Assembly: GCF_003595175.1 (NCBI RefSeq) | Contig: NZ_CP032419.1 | Location: 1,860,001-1,924,000, forward strand | Origin: Pseudomonas cavernae | GTDB lineage: Bacteria; Pseudomonadota; Gammaproteobacteria; Pseudomonadales; Pseudomonadaceae | Length of the DNA stretch: 64,000 nt | Direction: 5' to 3' | Part shown: piece after piece, positions 24,943-33,960 of the stretch | Layout: every line of letters begins with the position of its first letter | Numbering within the stretch: the first letter of the stretch is position 1 | Notes under the pieces: generated by a model | What the model was told of the DNA's origin: nothing | The model's database searches: none | What the model saw: only the letters and a program-made list of their open reading frames with translations | Position numbers and translations under genes: made by a program

Positions 24943-25839
24943 ATGCATCTTGCATTCCGTACGATCGCCGTAGCGCTACTGATGATGGGGCTGGCCCAGG
25001 GCGCGCAGGCGCAGCAGGCCTATCCCAGCCCGGACGCCGCGGCCGAGGCGCTGGTCGCCGCGCTCGGCACCGAGAAGTCCGATGCCGTCGCCCTGGCGAC
25101 CCTGCTCGGCGCCGACTGGCACAGCTATATCCCGACCGAGGGCGTCGACCGCGAGGACGTCGACGCTTTCCTCGCCCACTACCGGGAGAAGCACCTGATC
25201 CAGACCGAGAAACCGGGGCGCGCGCACCTGGTGGTCGGCAGCACGCCCTGGACCCTGCCGCTGCCGATCGTGCAGGGCAAGCAGGGTTGGGCCTTCGATC
25301 CCAAGGCCGGTGGCGAAGAGATCCGCGTGCGCCGGATCGGCCGCGACGAGTTGGCCGCCATCCAGGCGGTGCGTGCCTACGACGACGCGCAGATGGACTA
25401 CGCCGAGGTCGACCGCGATGGCGACGGCGTGCTCGAGTACGCGCAGAAGTTCATCAGCAGCGACGGCCAGTACGACGGCCTGTACTGGGCCGAGGAAGAA
25501 GGCATCGAGGAAAGCCCGCTCGGCCCGCTGTTCGGCGATGCCCAGCCGGGCGACGACTGGCACGGCTATCACTACCGCATCCTCACCGCCCAAGGCCCCT
25601 CGGCACCGGGCGGCGCCTACGACTACAAGATCGGCGACAGCATGAGCCGCGGCTTCGCGGTGATCGCCTGGCCGGCCAAGTACGGCGATAGCGGGGTGAT
25701 GAGCTTCATGATCAGCCACGACGGCCAAGTGTTCGAGAAGGACCTGGGCCCGGACAGCGCGAAGCTGGCCAAGGCCATGCCGCGCTTCGATCCGGACAGC
25801 AGTTGGAGCGAGGTCAAGGAGGAGCAGCCGGCGCCTTGA
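24943..25839 (+). CDS. DUF2950 periplasmic protein
   Basis: A 298-residue exported protein with signal peptide MHLAFRTIAVALLMMGLAQGAQA. The DUF2950 pattern is seen in YPSPDAAAEALVAALGTEKS, VRAYDDAQMDYAEVDRDGDG, YAQKFISSDGQYDGLYW and GGAYDYKIGDSMSRGFAVIAWPA. It starts 14 bp after the DUF3300 gene with caggaga upstream, so the two form an operon. Partner conservation suggests a joint envelope role that is still undefined. Confidence 0.88.
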   Translation: MHLAFRTIAVALLMMGLAQGAQAQQAYPSPDAAAEALVAALGTEKSDAVALATLLGADWHSYIPTEGVDREDVDAFLAHYREKHLIQTEKPGRAHLVVGSTPWTLPLPIVQGKQGWAFDPKAGGEEIRVRRIGRDELAAIQAVRAYDDAQMDYAEVDRDGDGVLEYAQKFISSDGQYDGLYWAEEEGIEESPLGPLFGDAQPGDDWHGYHYRILTAQGPSAPGGAYDYKIGDSMSRGFAVIAWPAKYGDSGVMSFMISHDGQVFEKDLGPDSAKLAKAMPRFDPDSSWSEVKEEQPAP

Positions 25840-25933
25840 GCGCGGGCGAACGCCGCCCCGGGGTGGGTGCAGTCCGTGCTTGAAGCTAACCGTCGCGCTT
25901 GAGAATCCTGCCCGATCGCCAGGAGGGTCCACC

Positions 25934-26422
25934 ATGCAGCTCAAGGGTTCCTGCCACTGCGGTGCGGTGGCTTTCAGTCTGATCAGCGCCCATCCCTATC
26001 CCTACCAGCGCTGCTACTGCTCGATCTGCCGCAAGACCCAGGGCGGCGGCGGTTACGCGATCAACCTGGCGGGCGACGCGCAGAGTCTGAAAGTCACCGG
26101 GCGCAAGCAGATCGCCATCTACCACGCCAAGATCAAGGCGGAGGGCGCCCGCCGCGCCCATACCAGTACGGCCGAGCGGCATTTCTGCCGGCTCTGCGGC
26201 AGTGCCCTGTGGCTGTTCAGTCCGGAATGGCCGGAGCTCGTTCATCCCTTCGCCTCGGCCATCGACACGCCGCTGCCGGTGCCGCCGGAGCACACCCATC
26301 TGCTGCTCGACTCGAAGGCCTCCTGGGTCGAAGTCGATGCGCGGCCTGGCGATAAGCAATTCGCCGGCTACCCCGAAGAATCCATCGCCCAGTGGCACGA
26401 GCGGCTTGGCTTGAGTCGCTGA
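25934..26422 (+). CDS. GFA-domain (Mss4-like) zinc protein
   Basis: A 162-residue protein of the glutathione-dependent formaldehyde-activating family. Zinc-binding cysteines occur in GSCHCGAV (Cys7, Cys9), RCYCSICRK (Cys27, Cys29, Cys32) and HFCRLCGS. The ATG at 25934 follows aggaggg; an 18-codon longer frame lacks support. Despite the family name most members have no proven formaldehyde activity, and a real substrate cannot be assigned. Confidence 0.9.
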   Translation: MQLKGSCHCGAVAFSLISAHPYPYQRCYCSICRKTQGGGGYAINLAGDAQSLKVTGRKQIAIYHAKIKAEGARRAHTSTAERHFCRLCGSALWLFSPEWPELVHPFASAIDTPLPVPPEHTHLLLDSKASWVEVDARPGDKQFAGYPEESIAQWHERLGLSR

Positions 26423-26448
26423 CTGCTGGCGGACGAATCCGCTGCAAC

Positions 26449-26518
26449 CTTGGAGGACGGGTGAAGCCCGGGCTGTGGGTATCTCTGCAATTACCGTGCG
26501 GGCTGCACCCGCCTTACA
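26449..26518. repeat. Palindromic repeat, GGGTGAAGCCCGG type
   Basis: GGAGGACGGGTGAAGCCCGG with inverted partner CGGGCTGCACCCGCCTTAC. It fills part of the 311 bp gap before the AraC-like gene; the remaining sequence shows no gene. Confidence 0.6.
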
Positions 26519-26733
26519 GCTGGATTATTGCCCCTAGGGCCAGCGCAAGCGCTGCTGCGCGATAAAGTTGCGGTCCCGCCTGCGCGGCTTCAACTTCAGC
26601 GGCTCCGGGGTGTGTTGCTCGGCGCTCCTGCGAGCAATTCTTCGGCAGGCATTCCTGCTGATGGGCGGTGTCGTCGCGCTGTTCAACTACACTGGTTGCC
26701 CTAGCAACAACAAGAACGACGGGAGGCGAAGTG

Positions 26734-27567
26734 ATGAATTTGCCCTGTCTCGTCTGGACAGACCTCCGCACCAGCCGGGTAGAACCCAGCCCGGTGGGGG
26801 ACTTAGACGCGTATTTTCGCATCCAGCACGTCGTTGAGATGGCTGCCATACCTCAGAGTATCGACCAGACATCGCCGCTGTTGTCATGCTTTGAGTATGA
26901 CTACCCCAGCCTAGCGGCCCTGAAGGCGTTACGCTCGACCAAACAGGCCTACCCTTCCTTGCCTATCCTGATGCTCACGGTCTATCACTCGGAGGCGCTG
27001 GCTGTCTGGGCGTTTCGCACCCGAGTCTGGGACTATCTGGTAAATCCGCTATCAGCTGAAGAGCTCTGGAGTCGGATTGAGCCCCTTCTGTCGGTTTTGC
27101 CATTAGGTCGCGACGCTGGGCGGGAAATCGCGATGCCCGCGCCGCTCATCCCATTGGAGAGTCGCTTCGGCATCCCTGATCTTGCCCAGCGGGAGGCTCA
27201 ATGCGCGGTGACCTATGTGGAGCTTCACTATGGAGAGCCGCTTCGGCTGCAAGATGTTGCCGGCTTCTGCAACATGGGCATCTATGAGTTCAGCCGGGCC
27301 TTCAAGCACGCCTATGGCCTAACCTTCGGCGAATATCTCTGCCGATACAGGCTTCAGCGTTCCATGGAGCTGTTGAGCAACCCGCATGCCATGATCTCCG
27401 AGGTAGCCTGCGCCGTTGGCTTCCCTAACGCCTCTCATTTCGCCCGGATGTTTCACCAACGTATCGGTGTCACACCATCCCAATATCGACTGAATCCCTC
27501 CAGTTGGCACCACTCCGAGAAAACGCATAGCGTTCTGCAAGATATGCACAGCAGGCAGCTGTTGTAG
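26734..27567 (+). CDS. AraC-type regulator with degenerate receiver-like domain
   Basis: A 277-residue protein. The N-terminal half (about 40-125) resembles a response-regulator receiver: LPILMLTVYHSEALAVWAF and VWDYLVNPLSAEEL match its beta4 to beta5 part. The position of the phospho-acceptor Asp appears to be Glu (FEYDYP) and the usual Lys of KP is Asn, so normal phosphorylation is doubtful. The C-terminal 100 residues are an AraC/XylS helix-turn-helix domain (LQDVAGFCNMGIYEFSRAFK, ISEVACAVGFPNASHFARMF). Start ATG 26734 has gggagg upstream; GTG 26731 is an alternative. No target gene is obvious. Confidence 0.85.
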   Translation: MNLPCLVWTDLRTSRVEPSPVGDLDAYFRIQHVVEMAAIPQSIDQTSPLLSCFEYDYPSLAALKALRSTKQAYPSLPILMLTVYHSEALAVWAFRTRVWDYLVNPLSAEELWSRIEPLLSVLPLGRDAGREIAMPAPLIPLESRFGIPDLAQREAQCAVTYVELHYGEPLRLQDVAGFCNMGIYEFSRAFKHAYGLTFGEYLCRYRLQRSMELLSNPHAMISEVACAVGFPNASHFARMFHQRIGVTPSQYRLNPSSWHHSEKTHSVLQDMHSRQLL

Positions 27568-27800
27568 CCCATAGACTTACTCAGAGGTCCATCAGTCCGA
27601 CAGTCGCGGGCACTAACTCCCACCAGCGGCGGTTAGGGCGTGTGAGAAGGCTTGGTGTTGACCATCGCCCGATCTGTGCATGTGAGCGTTCAAGCATTCC
27701 AAGGGGTGTTTGGCTCGCACAGGGCGAGGGCAGAGGCCATTGCACGGCGGGCAGAAAGGGATGAAGACGTTATTTCTCATTCTTGCGAAGGAGAAAAACC

Positions 27801-28472
27801 ATGTCTCCTCAATGGCTAAAGATCTACACACTTCCATTTGCCATCAGCATGGCCGTCGCGGGGCTCTATACAGGCCCGGCAAGCGCTGGCGTATGTGAGT
27901 TGGCAGACGCCAATCGGGATACCGGCTGGTCGATAACGTTCGATGACGCCCAAGTGAGCAATTGTGTCTTTACCGGCAATCCCGGCGAGGGGCGCAACAA
28001 AGGCACGCTCAGTCTGACGCTGAAGATCGTCGACCGAACTCCCATCTCCGTTCAGTTTGTGGAGGAGGTTGCGGCAGCCGTGGACAGTTTTGGTCTGCGC
28101 ATCACCTGGGACCTGACACTGGACAACCAATTTCAATTGCTGAGAGGAATCAGGGGCAGGGCACTCGACCCCAGTGAGGAGCTCGATGAAGACCAGAACG
28201 AGTTTGTGGCAGACGAGCACCCTGGATTCGCGCATTTTCACCAGGATGGAACTTTCAACCCGGGGCCGTTCGCGGGAGCCGCGGACTGTGACTGCGAATC
28301 CAGACACGATTTCAAGGTCAGGGCCGAGCAAGGCACGTTTGCCGCCGGTACGTCCGGCACAGTGACGGGCATTGGCGTCCATCAGATTGAGGAGCAGGCT
28401 CAGCAGAGAAACTTTACGGTCAGAATCGAGCCTTTGCGCGAAAAGGTACCAGAGGCAGAGGAAGCAATGTGA
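27801..28472 (+). CDS. Secreted hypothetical protein, 223 aa
   Basis: The signal peptide covers about residues 1-31 (IYTLPFAISMAVAGLYTGPASA). The mature protein has cysteines at CELADAN, NCVFTG and CDCESRH, an acidic middle (EELDEDQNEF) and no motif that I recognise. It is preceded by a clear ribosome site (aaggag). The 233 bp gap upstream shows no gene. Base composition is somewhat lower in GC than the core genes. Confidence 0.75.
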   Translation: MSPQWLKIYTLPFAISMAVAGLYTGPASAGVCELADANRDTGWSITFDDAQVSNCVFTGNPGEGRNKGTLSLTLKIVDRTPISVQFVEEVAAAVDSFGLRITWDLTLDNQFQLLRGIRGRALDPSEELDEDQNEFVADEHPGFAHFHQDGTFNPGPFAGAADCDCESRHDFKVRAEQGTFAAGTSGTVTGIGVHQIEEQAQQRNFTVRIEPLREKVPEAEEAM

Positions 28473-28595
28473 AGGGAGCTCGATCCTCCAGCGCCTATCC
28501 ACCGGCTGAACTGCCAGGAAGGCGTGCCCAGGGCGATTCATCGCCTGAGCTCCTGCAGCCATTCGGCACAAGCAGCGGCGTCGTCAGTTGCCTAA

Positions 28596-28848
28596 GAGCT
28601 TGTTTACGATCTGCTGCGCGTCGGCCATACGGCGTTGAAATCGGGCTCAGCAAGCCGCTTGCGGCTAACGCGCTTCAGCGCGGCCCGGAGGGCGAGTGAA
28701 ACGAGTACTGCTCATTTACAACTCGTAAACTGCGCGTCTTCGCCCGATTTACTCGCTGGCTCGCCCTGCGGGCCAGCCTGCGGCTGTTACTCCGCTTCGC
28801 TGCGTTGCGCCTTGTCTGGCCCTAGCTCGCGAGATCGTAAACAGGCTC
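28596..28848. repeat. TNA-repeat element, copy R5 (253 bp, long form)
   Basis: GAGCTTGTTTACGATCTGC at the left, GCGAGATCGTAAACAGGCTC at the right. Flanks are TAA and TGA, both TNA but not identical. The longer interior contains GCTCATTTACAACTCGTAAAC and two small inverted GC-rich blocks. Confidence 0.85.
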
Positions 28849-29028
28849 TGAGTGATGTTGACGGCACCACTGCCCCATGGGGCTGGCTGTGAATCTGAGC
28901 TGGGGGCGGTTTAGCCGGGGAAAGATGCTCATGCCCCCGTGTGGGCGCGATTGTTCAGGGACAGATTCTTGGCTGAAGGAAGGGCAGGTCTTCGTTCATG
29001 CATATTCTCTTGTTCTGAATATTGGGCT

Positions 29029-29070
29029 GCCAGCAGCGGTGTGCGGAGCAGAGTCGCCGCACACCGCTGG
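29029..29070. terminator. Hairpin downstream of the nitrate-region porin
   Basis: CCAGCAGCGGTGTGCGG ... CCGCACACCGCTGG, an 11 bp perfect core stem lying about 26 bp past the porin stop. It lacks a T-run. The remaining sequence from 28852 to here shows nothing recognisable. Confidence 0.6.
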
Positions 29071-29095
29071 CAAACCCCTGGCGGGCCAGGAAGGG

Positions 29096-30349
29096 TCAGT
29101 AGGTGTATTGCAGTTGCAGCCAGACCTTGTCGGTATCGACGGTACGGGCCACGTCATCCGAGTTGTAGCTGGCGTACTTGACCAGGCCGACCAGCCCCTT
29201 CACTCCGGGGATCGGGTGGGCATAGGAGAGGTCGATCTCGTCACCGTAGCTGTCGCTGGTCCGCTCGGTCTCGAAGTCGTGATACCAGGCCTGCAGGGTG
29301 CCACCGGCGAGCGGTGCGGTGAAACCTAGGTAGGCGTCCTCGATGCCGTCGGCGGGGGTGGTGAGGAACTGGTCGGCCCAGCCCTGGAAGACGTGCTTGG
29401 TCGCCAGCGGCGTCTGGAAGGCACGGTTGCCGGAGCTGTTGTCGCCGCCTAGCACCTCGTAGCCGGCCTTCAGTTGCACGCCTTTGAAGGTATAACCAAG
29501 CTCAGCGAGGCGGTACTCGCTGTCCAGGTCCACGGGGTTGTCGGCGTAGTCGTTCTGCTGCGCGTATTCCAGGGCGTAGCTGATGCCCGCGACGGCACCG
29601 GTGAGGCGCAGGCCGCTGGTCTTGCTGGACAGCGTGCCTAGCGGCGCGGTGGCTGCCACGGCGATGTTGTCCAGGCCGAGCAGGTAGCTGTAGGCGGTCA
29701 CCGTGAGTTCCGGCATGAGCAGGTACTGGGCATTGATCAGGTGGCTGTGGCCTTCGATGTTGGCCGGGTTGGTGCGGTTGTCGAAACGGCCGTTGTCGGG
29801 GCCGAAGATGGTGTTGATGTTGTCGAGGTAGGCGTAGGTCAGGGTCAGGCCTTCGAGCGGCTTGAACTGGGCGAGCGCGCCGTCGTAGGTCTGCTCGTTC
29901 TGCCGCCAGGCCACCCCGCCGATGAAGCGCTGGTTGTCCAGGTTGATGCGCTGACGGCCGAGTACGGCGTTGCCGTAGCGGTGGTCGTAGCGCAGCAGGA
30001 GCTGGTTGATCTCGGTGCCGTCCGGGTCGACGACCATGGCGTATTCCTTCTGGCCGTTGCGGGTGTCGTTGTAGGCGGCATCGCCCAGACGGCTGACGTT
30101 GTCGACCTCGACCAGGCTCGACAGGCCGTACCACTTGCCGCTCTGGAAGCCGACGCGGGTGCGCAGGGTCTGGGCGTTGGCGTCGCGTAGGGCGTTGTTC
30201 TGGTCGACGTTCTCGAAGCGGTAGCGGGCATCGAGGATAGGTTTGCCCTGGGTGATCAGGTTGCTCGGGTCTTCCTCGGCGAGGGCGGCGTGACTGAGGG
30301 TCGCGCCGGCAACGGCCAGCGACAGCAGGGACAGTTTCATCATGCGCAT
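29096..30349 (-). CDS. Alginate-export-like outer membrane porin, probably of the nitrate region
   Basis: A 417-residue outer membrane beta-barrel with signal peptide (MRMMKLSLLSLAVAGATLSHAALA). It has repeated amphipathic strands and a C-terminal aromatic residue (VWLQLQYTY), as in the alginate-export porin family. The start 30349 has aggaag upstream; a 55-codon extension would read through the leader terminator. Genes nrtD, nrtB and nrtA lie upstream on the same strand, but this gene has its own sigma-54-like promoter and a leader terminator like those of nrtA and nasS. A role in nitrate or nitrite entry is inferred. Confidence 0.82.
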   Translation of the reverse strand: MRMMKLSLLSLAVAGATLSHAALAEEDPSNLITQGKPILDARYRFENVDQNNALRDANAQTLRTRVGFQSGKWYGLSSLVEVDNVSRLGDAAYNDTRNGQKEYAMVVDPDGTEINQLLLRYDHRYGNAVLGRQRINLDNQRFIGGVAWRQNEQTYDGALAQFKPLEGLTLTYAYLDNINTIFGPDNGRFDNRTNPANIEGHSHLINAQYLLMPELTVTAYSYLLGLDNIAVAATAPLGTLSSKTSGLRLTGAVAGISYALEYAQQNDYADNPVDLDSEYRLAELGYTFKGVQLKAGYEVLGGDNSSGNRAFQTPLATKHVFQGWADQFLTTPADGIEDAYLGFTAPLAGGTLQAWYHDFETERTSDSYGDEIDLSYAHPIPGVKGLVGLVKYASYNSDDVARTVDTDKVWLQLQYTY

Positions 30350-30377
30350 GGTGGTCTTCCTGTAAGCCAGATAACGC

Positions 30378-30436
30378 AAAAAAAAAACGTCACGCTGCCC
30401 GCGCTCCAGAGGTGGAGAAGGGGGGCTACCGTGACG
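30378..30436 (-). promoter_or_regulatory. Leader terminator/attenuator before the porin
   Basis: On the minus strand: ACGTCACG ... CGTGACGT followed by ten T, lying 29-87 bp before the start codon with no gene upstream to terminate. An inner CTCCA/TGGAG hairpin is present. This placement indicates attenuation, matching leaders before nrtA and nasS. Confidence 0.65.
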
Positions 30437-30489
30437 TCGTTGTCGGTTGAGTGGCAGACACGCCGTTGTGCTGACCGGGGAGGGTCTTA

Positions 30490-30504
30490 GCAGGCGGCAT
30501 GCCA
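30490..30504 (-). promoter_or_regulatory. Sigma-54-like promoter of the porin
   Basis: Minus strand TGGCA-TGCCGC-CTGC, consensus TGGCA-N6-TTGC with one mismatch. It lies about 55 bp upstream of the leader hairpin. Confidence 0.5.
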
Positions 30505-30774
30505 GCTTTTCCAAGTGGCTGATTTGTTGAGATTTATTAAATTTTTAAGAACATTTGGCGATTGATACCTGCACTGACCTCGGCCGTTGCGCATTGATTC
30601 AGTGCGGTTGCAAGGCCGTCTGCGGGGTGCTGCGAGATGTCTCCAGCCGGGCTATCTGTTCGTTCGCATCCCGGTGGCGGAACAAGGACAGGTGCCGCGA
30701 ATCACCCTCGGTGTTTCGCCTTGGCTAGGTCATTGGGAGGTACGAAGTTTTACGCTCCGATCGGGATGCGCCGA
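30505..30774. other. 270 bp without a convincing gene
   Basis: A 63-codon frame (30587-30778) is present but lacks a ribosome site and family features and runs into a repeat. I see nothing else here except an AT-rich stretch near 30530-30560 that could hold enhancer sites. Confidence 0.5.
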
Positions 30775-30890
30775 GTAGGTTGGTGCTGAGCGAAGCGATG
30801 CCCAACAAGGCGGCGCTTGCGTCGCCCAGAATCACGCAGGGTGGCCCGTCGGGCCACATGTTGGGCTTCGCAGGCTCAGCACCAACCTAC
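30775..30890. repeat. GTAGGTTGGTGCTGAG palindrome
   Basis: GTAGGTTGGTGCTGAGCG at the left and GGCTCAGCACCAACCTAC at the right, with inner GCCCAACA/TGTTGGGC arms. Same architecture as the other GTAGGNTGG repeats. Confidence 0.75.
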
Positions 30891-30934
30891 CTCGGAGCGA
30901 TGCCTTCGCCGCTGAGCAGCTTTCTAGCCGCCCA

Positions 30935-30963
30935 AAGAAAAGCCCGGCGCGAGGCCGGGCTTG
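30935..30963 (-). terminator. Intrinsic terminator after nrtD
   Basis: Minus strand AAGCCCGGCCTCGCGCCGGGC followed by TTTTCTTT, 19 bp beyond the stop of the ATPase gene. Confidence 0.88.
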
Positions 30964-30981
30964 GAGGGGCGGGGCGGAAAC

Positions 30982-31773
30982 TCAAGCCGCTGGGCGTTGC
31001 TGGCGCTGGTACAGGAACTCCAGCACGGCGCTGCGATAGGCGTGGTAGCGCGCATCGTTGGCCAGGACCAGGCGGTCGCGTGGGCGAGCCAGGTCGACCT
31101 GGACAATATCGCCGACCGTGGCGGCCGGGCCGTTGGTCATCATCACGATGCGGTCGGAGAGCAGCACCGCCTCGTCCACATCATGAGTGACCATCACCAC
31201 GGTGCTCTGCGTTGCGCCGACGATGCGCAGCAGCTCGTCCTGCAGGTGCGCACGGGTGAGGGCATCGAGGGCGCCGAAGGGCTCGTCCATCAGCAGCACC
31301 TTCGGTTCCATGGCCAAGGCGCGGGCGATGCCGACGCGCTGCTTCATGCCGCCGGAGATCTCGTTGGGGTGCTTGTGCATGGCATGGTCCAGGCCGACCA
31401 TCTGCAGCGCCGCCGCGGTACGCTCCCTAAGCTGGGCCTTGCCCTCCTGGCCGGCGAACACCCGCTCCACCGCCAGGTAGACGTTGCCGAAGCAGGTCAT
31501 CCAGGGCAGCAGGCTGTGGTTCTGGAACACCACCGCGCGCTCCGGGCCGGGGCCGTCGATCTCGCGGCCGTTGCAGATCAGCCCGCCCGCATTGGCTTCC
31601 AGCAGCCCGGCGATGAGGTTGAGCACCGTGGACTTGCCGCAACCGGAATGGCCGATCAACGAAACGAACTCGCCACGGGCGATGCTCAGGTTGACGTCGC
31701 TAAGGGCCTGGAAGCGGCCTTTCTTGGTGTCGAAATGCTTGCTGACGCCGGTCAGCTCCACGAATTTGTCCAT
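30982..31773 (-). CDS. nrtD: Nitrate/nitrite-type ABC transporter, ATP-binding protein
   Basis: A 263-residue ABC ATPase. Walker A GHSGCGKST (residues 41-49), signature ISGGMKQRVGIARAL, Walker B VLLMDEPFGALD and switch His in VMVTHDVDEAV are all present. It energises the NrtB permease. Some genomes call this gene nrtC or nasD. The ATG at 31773 starts one base after the nrtB stop with ggagcctgac upstream. The longer frame to 31902 overlaps nrtB and is rejected. Confidence 0.92.
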   Translation of the reverse strand: MDKFVELTGVSKHFDTKKGRFQALSDVNLSIARGEFVSLIGHSGCGKSTVLNLIAGLLEANAGGLICNGREIDGPGPERAVVFQNHSLLPWMTCFGNVYLAVERVFAGQEGKAQLRERTAAALQMVGLDHAMHKHPNEISGGMKQRVGIARALAMEPKVLLMDEPFGALDALTRAHLQDELLRIVGATQSTVVMVTHDVDEAVLLSDRIVMMTNGPAATVGDIVQVDLARPRDRLVLANDARYHAYRSAVLEFLYQRQQRPAA

Positions 31774-31774
31774 G

Positions 31775-32638
31775 TCAGGCTCCTTGGGCGTAGTCGAAGC
31801 GCTTGGCCAACAGAAGCAGGCTCTGTTCCAGCGCCAGGCCGACCAGGCCGACGATGATGATGGCGATGAGGATGTGCTCGACGTTGAGGTTGTTCCACTC
31901 ATCCCACACCCAGAAGCCCAGGCCGGTGCCGCCGGTGAGCATTTCCGCGGCGACTATCACCAGCCAGGCGACGCCTATGGCCAGGCGGATGCCGGTCATC
32001 AGATGCGGCAGCACGGCGGGGAAGAGGATGCGGGTGAGGACCTTGAGCTCCGACAGCTTGAGCACGCGGGCCACGTTCAGGTAATCCTGCGGCACGCTGG
32101 CCACGCCGGCCGCGGTGTTGAGGATGATCGGCCAGATCGAGCTGATGAAGATCACCCAGATCGACGCGGGGCCGGCGGCCTCGAACACCAGCAGGCCGAT
32201 CGGTAGCCAGGCCAGCGGTGAGACCGGGCGTAGCAGGCTGATGATCGGCGAGAGCATGTTGGCGAGGAAGGCGAAGCGGCCGATGGCGAAGCCCAGCGGA
32301 ATGCCGATCAGCGCCGCCAGGCCGAAGCCCAGGCCGACACGGCCGAGGGAATGGAGGATGTTCCAGCCGATGCCCATGTCGTTCGGGCCGTTGTCGTAGA
32401 ACGGATCGGCGAACAGTTCCAGCGCCGAGTACCAGGTCGACAGCGGTCCCGGCAGGCCTTCGCTGCGAGCCGCCACCAGCGCCCATACGCCGATGAACAA
32501 CAGGATGCCGAGCAGCGGCGGAATCACTGCCTTGGCCAGCGCGGTGAAGGCCTCCGCGCCTGGCAAGGCCAGGCGCGGAGCCACGCTGCGCGCGGCCTTG
32601 TTGGCCACCGGCGGTGGCATTTTCACGGGAGCGTTCAT
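31775..32638 (-). CDS. nrtB: Nitrate/nitrite-type ABC transporter, permease
   Basis: A 287-residue inner membrane permease of the BPD_transp_1 type. About six hydrophobic helices follow a Pro/Ala-rich N-terminal tail. The EAA-like loop region LKLSELKVLTRILFPAVLPHLMTGIRLAIG contacts the ATPase. It forms the membrane channel for the substrate delivered by NrtA. It lies 15 bp after nrtA and 1 bp before nrtD. Confidence 0.92.
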   Translation of the reverse strand: MNAPVKMPPPVANKAARSVAPRLALPGAEAFTALAKAVIPPLLGILLFIGVWALVAARSEGLPGPLSTWYSALELFADPFYDNGPNDMGIGWNILHSLGRVGLGFGLAALIGIPLGFAIGRFAFLANMLSPIISLLRPVSPLAWLPIGLLVFEAAGPASIWVIFISSIWPIILNTAAGVASVPQDYLNVARVLKLSELKVLTRILFPAVLPHLMTGIRLAIGVAWLVIVAAEMLTGGTGLGFWVWDEWNNLNVEHILIAIIIVGLVGLALEQSLLLLAKRFDYAQGA

Positions 32639-32653
32639 CTGGAGTCTCCTGAC

Positions 32654-33937
32654 TTAGGCTTTGACCGCAAAGGACTGGGCGTAAGCGGCCGGGTTGGAGC
32701 CGTCCCAGACCTTGCCGTCAATCAAGGTGCTGGTGCGCATCGCGCTGCCCGGCACGGTCATGCCGAGGGCGCCGGCGGCCTCAGCGAACAGCCGGGTCTG
32801 GTTGACCTGGGCGGCCACGGCGGCGTAGTCCGGGTCGGCCTTGATCAGCCCCCAACGCTTGAATTGGGTCATGAACCACATGCCGTCGGAGTGGTAGGGG
32901 AAGTTCACGTTGCAGCCCTTGCAGAAGGCCATGGCATGCGGGTCCTGCCAGCTGTTGCCGAGGCCGTCCTCGTAGTGGCCGAGGAAGCGCTGCTCGATGA
33001 CTTCGGTGGGGGCGTTGACGTAGGCCTTGCCGGAGATGAGCTTGGCGGTGGCCTTCTTGTTTTCCTCACTGGCTTCGATGAAGCGGCTGGCATCGAGGAT
33101 GGCCATGACCAGGGCGCGCGCGGTGTTGGGGTTCTGCTCGACGAATTTGCGCGAGCAGCCGAGCACTTTCTCCGGGTGGTCGGCCCAGATCTGCTGGGTG
33201 GTGACGGCGGTGAAGCCGATCTTGTCGAGAATCGCCCGTGCGCCCCAGGGCTCGCCGACACAGAAGCCATCCATGTTGCCGACGCGCATGTTGGCGACCA
33301 TCTGCGGTGGCGGCACGGTGATGGTCTTGACGTCGCTCATGGGGTTGATGCCTAGGCTGGCCAGCCAGTAATACAACCACATGGCATGGGTGCCGGTGGG
33401 GAAGGTCTGGGCGAAGGTCAGCGGGGTGCCACCCTTCTTGATGTGCGCGGCGAGCTGCTCACCGGTGGTCACGCCGGCTTCCCTGAGCTGCTTGGAGAGG
33501 GTGATGGCCTGGCCGTTCTGGTTCAGGCCCATGAGCACGGCCATGTCCTTCTGCGGGCCGGCGACGCCGAGCTGGGAGCCGTACATCATGCCGTAGAGCA
33601 CATGCGAGGCATCCAGCTCGCCGGTGTTCAGCTTGTCGCGCACGCCGGCCCAGGAGGCCTCCTTGCTCGGGGTGATGGTCAGCCCGTACTTGCTGGCAAA
33701 GCCCTGGGTGGCGGCGACCACCACCGGGGCGCAGTCGGTCAACGGAATGAAGCCAATCTTCAACGCCGCCTTTTCCGGCGCATCCGAGCCCGCGGCCCAG
33801 GCTGCGCTGCGCAGGAAGCCGGGGGCGGAGAGCCCCAGGGCGGCCACACCACCGACAGTGCCGGCGATGGCGATGGATTGCTTGAGGAAGTTGCGACGGC
33901 TGTTGTTCAGCGGGTCTTTGGAATCACGCTCACTCAT
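32654..33937 (-). CDS. nrtA: Nitrate-type ABC transporter, substrate-binding protein
   Basis: A 427-residue NrtA/CmpA-family binding protein. The N-terminus carries a Tat signal (SRRNFLK at residues 13-19, hydrophobic stretch to AWA near 48). The domain begins LKIGFIPLTDCAPVVVAATQ and contains FPTGTHAMWLYYWLAS and ADHPEKVLGCSRKF, typical of nitrate binders. It captures nitrate (or cyanate/nitrite-like anions) in the periplasm. It heads the nrtA-nrtB-nrtD operon. Upstream are a leader terminator and a sigma-54-type promoter. NasS at 35498 is its cytoplasmic paralog. Confidence 0.93.
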   Translation of the reverse strand: MSERDSKDPLNNSRRNFLKQSIAIAGTVGGVAALGLSAPGFLRSAAWAAGSDAPEKAALKIGFIPLTDCAPVVVAATQGFASKYGLTITPSKEASWAGVRDKLNTGELDASHVLYGMMYGSQLGVAGPQKDMAVLMGLNQNGQAITLSKQLREAGVTTGEQLAAHIKKGGTPLTFAQTFPTGTHAMWLYYWLASLGINPMSDVKTITVPPPQMVANMRVGNMDGFCVGEPWGARAILDKIGFTAVTTQQIWADHPEKVLGCSRKFVEQNPNTARALVMAILDASRFIEASEENKKATAKLISGKAYVNAPTEVIEQRFLGHYEDGLGNSWQDPHAMAFCKGCNVNFPYHSDGMWFMTQFKRWGLIKADPDYAAVAAQVNQTRLFAEAAGALGMTVPGSAMRTSTLIDGKVWDGSNPAAYAQSFAVKA

Positions 33938-33960
33938 GGAGTTGTCCTTTTTTCAGGGGC

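Noticed and set aside
30587-30778. 63-codon frame upstream of the porin
   Set aside because: No ribosome site, no recognisable domain, ends inside a repeat.
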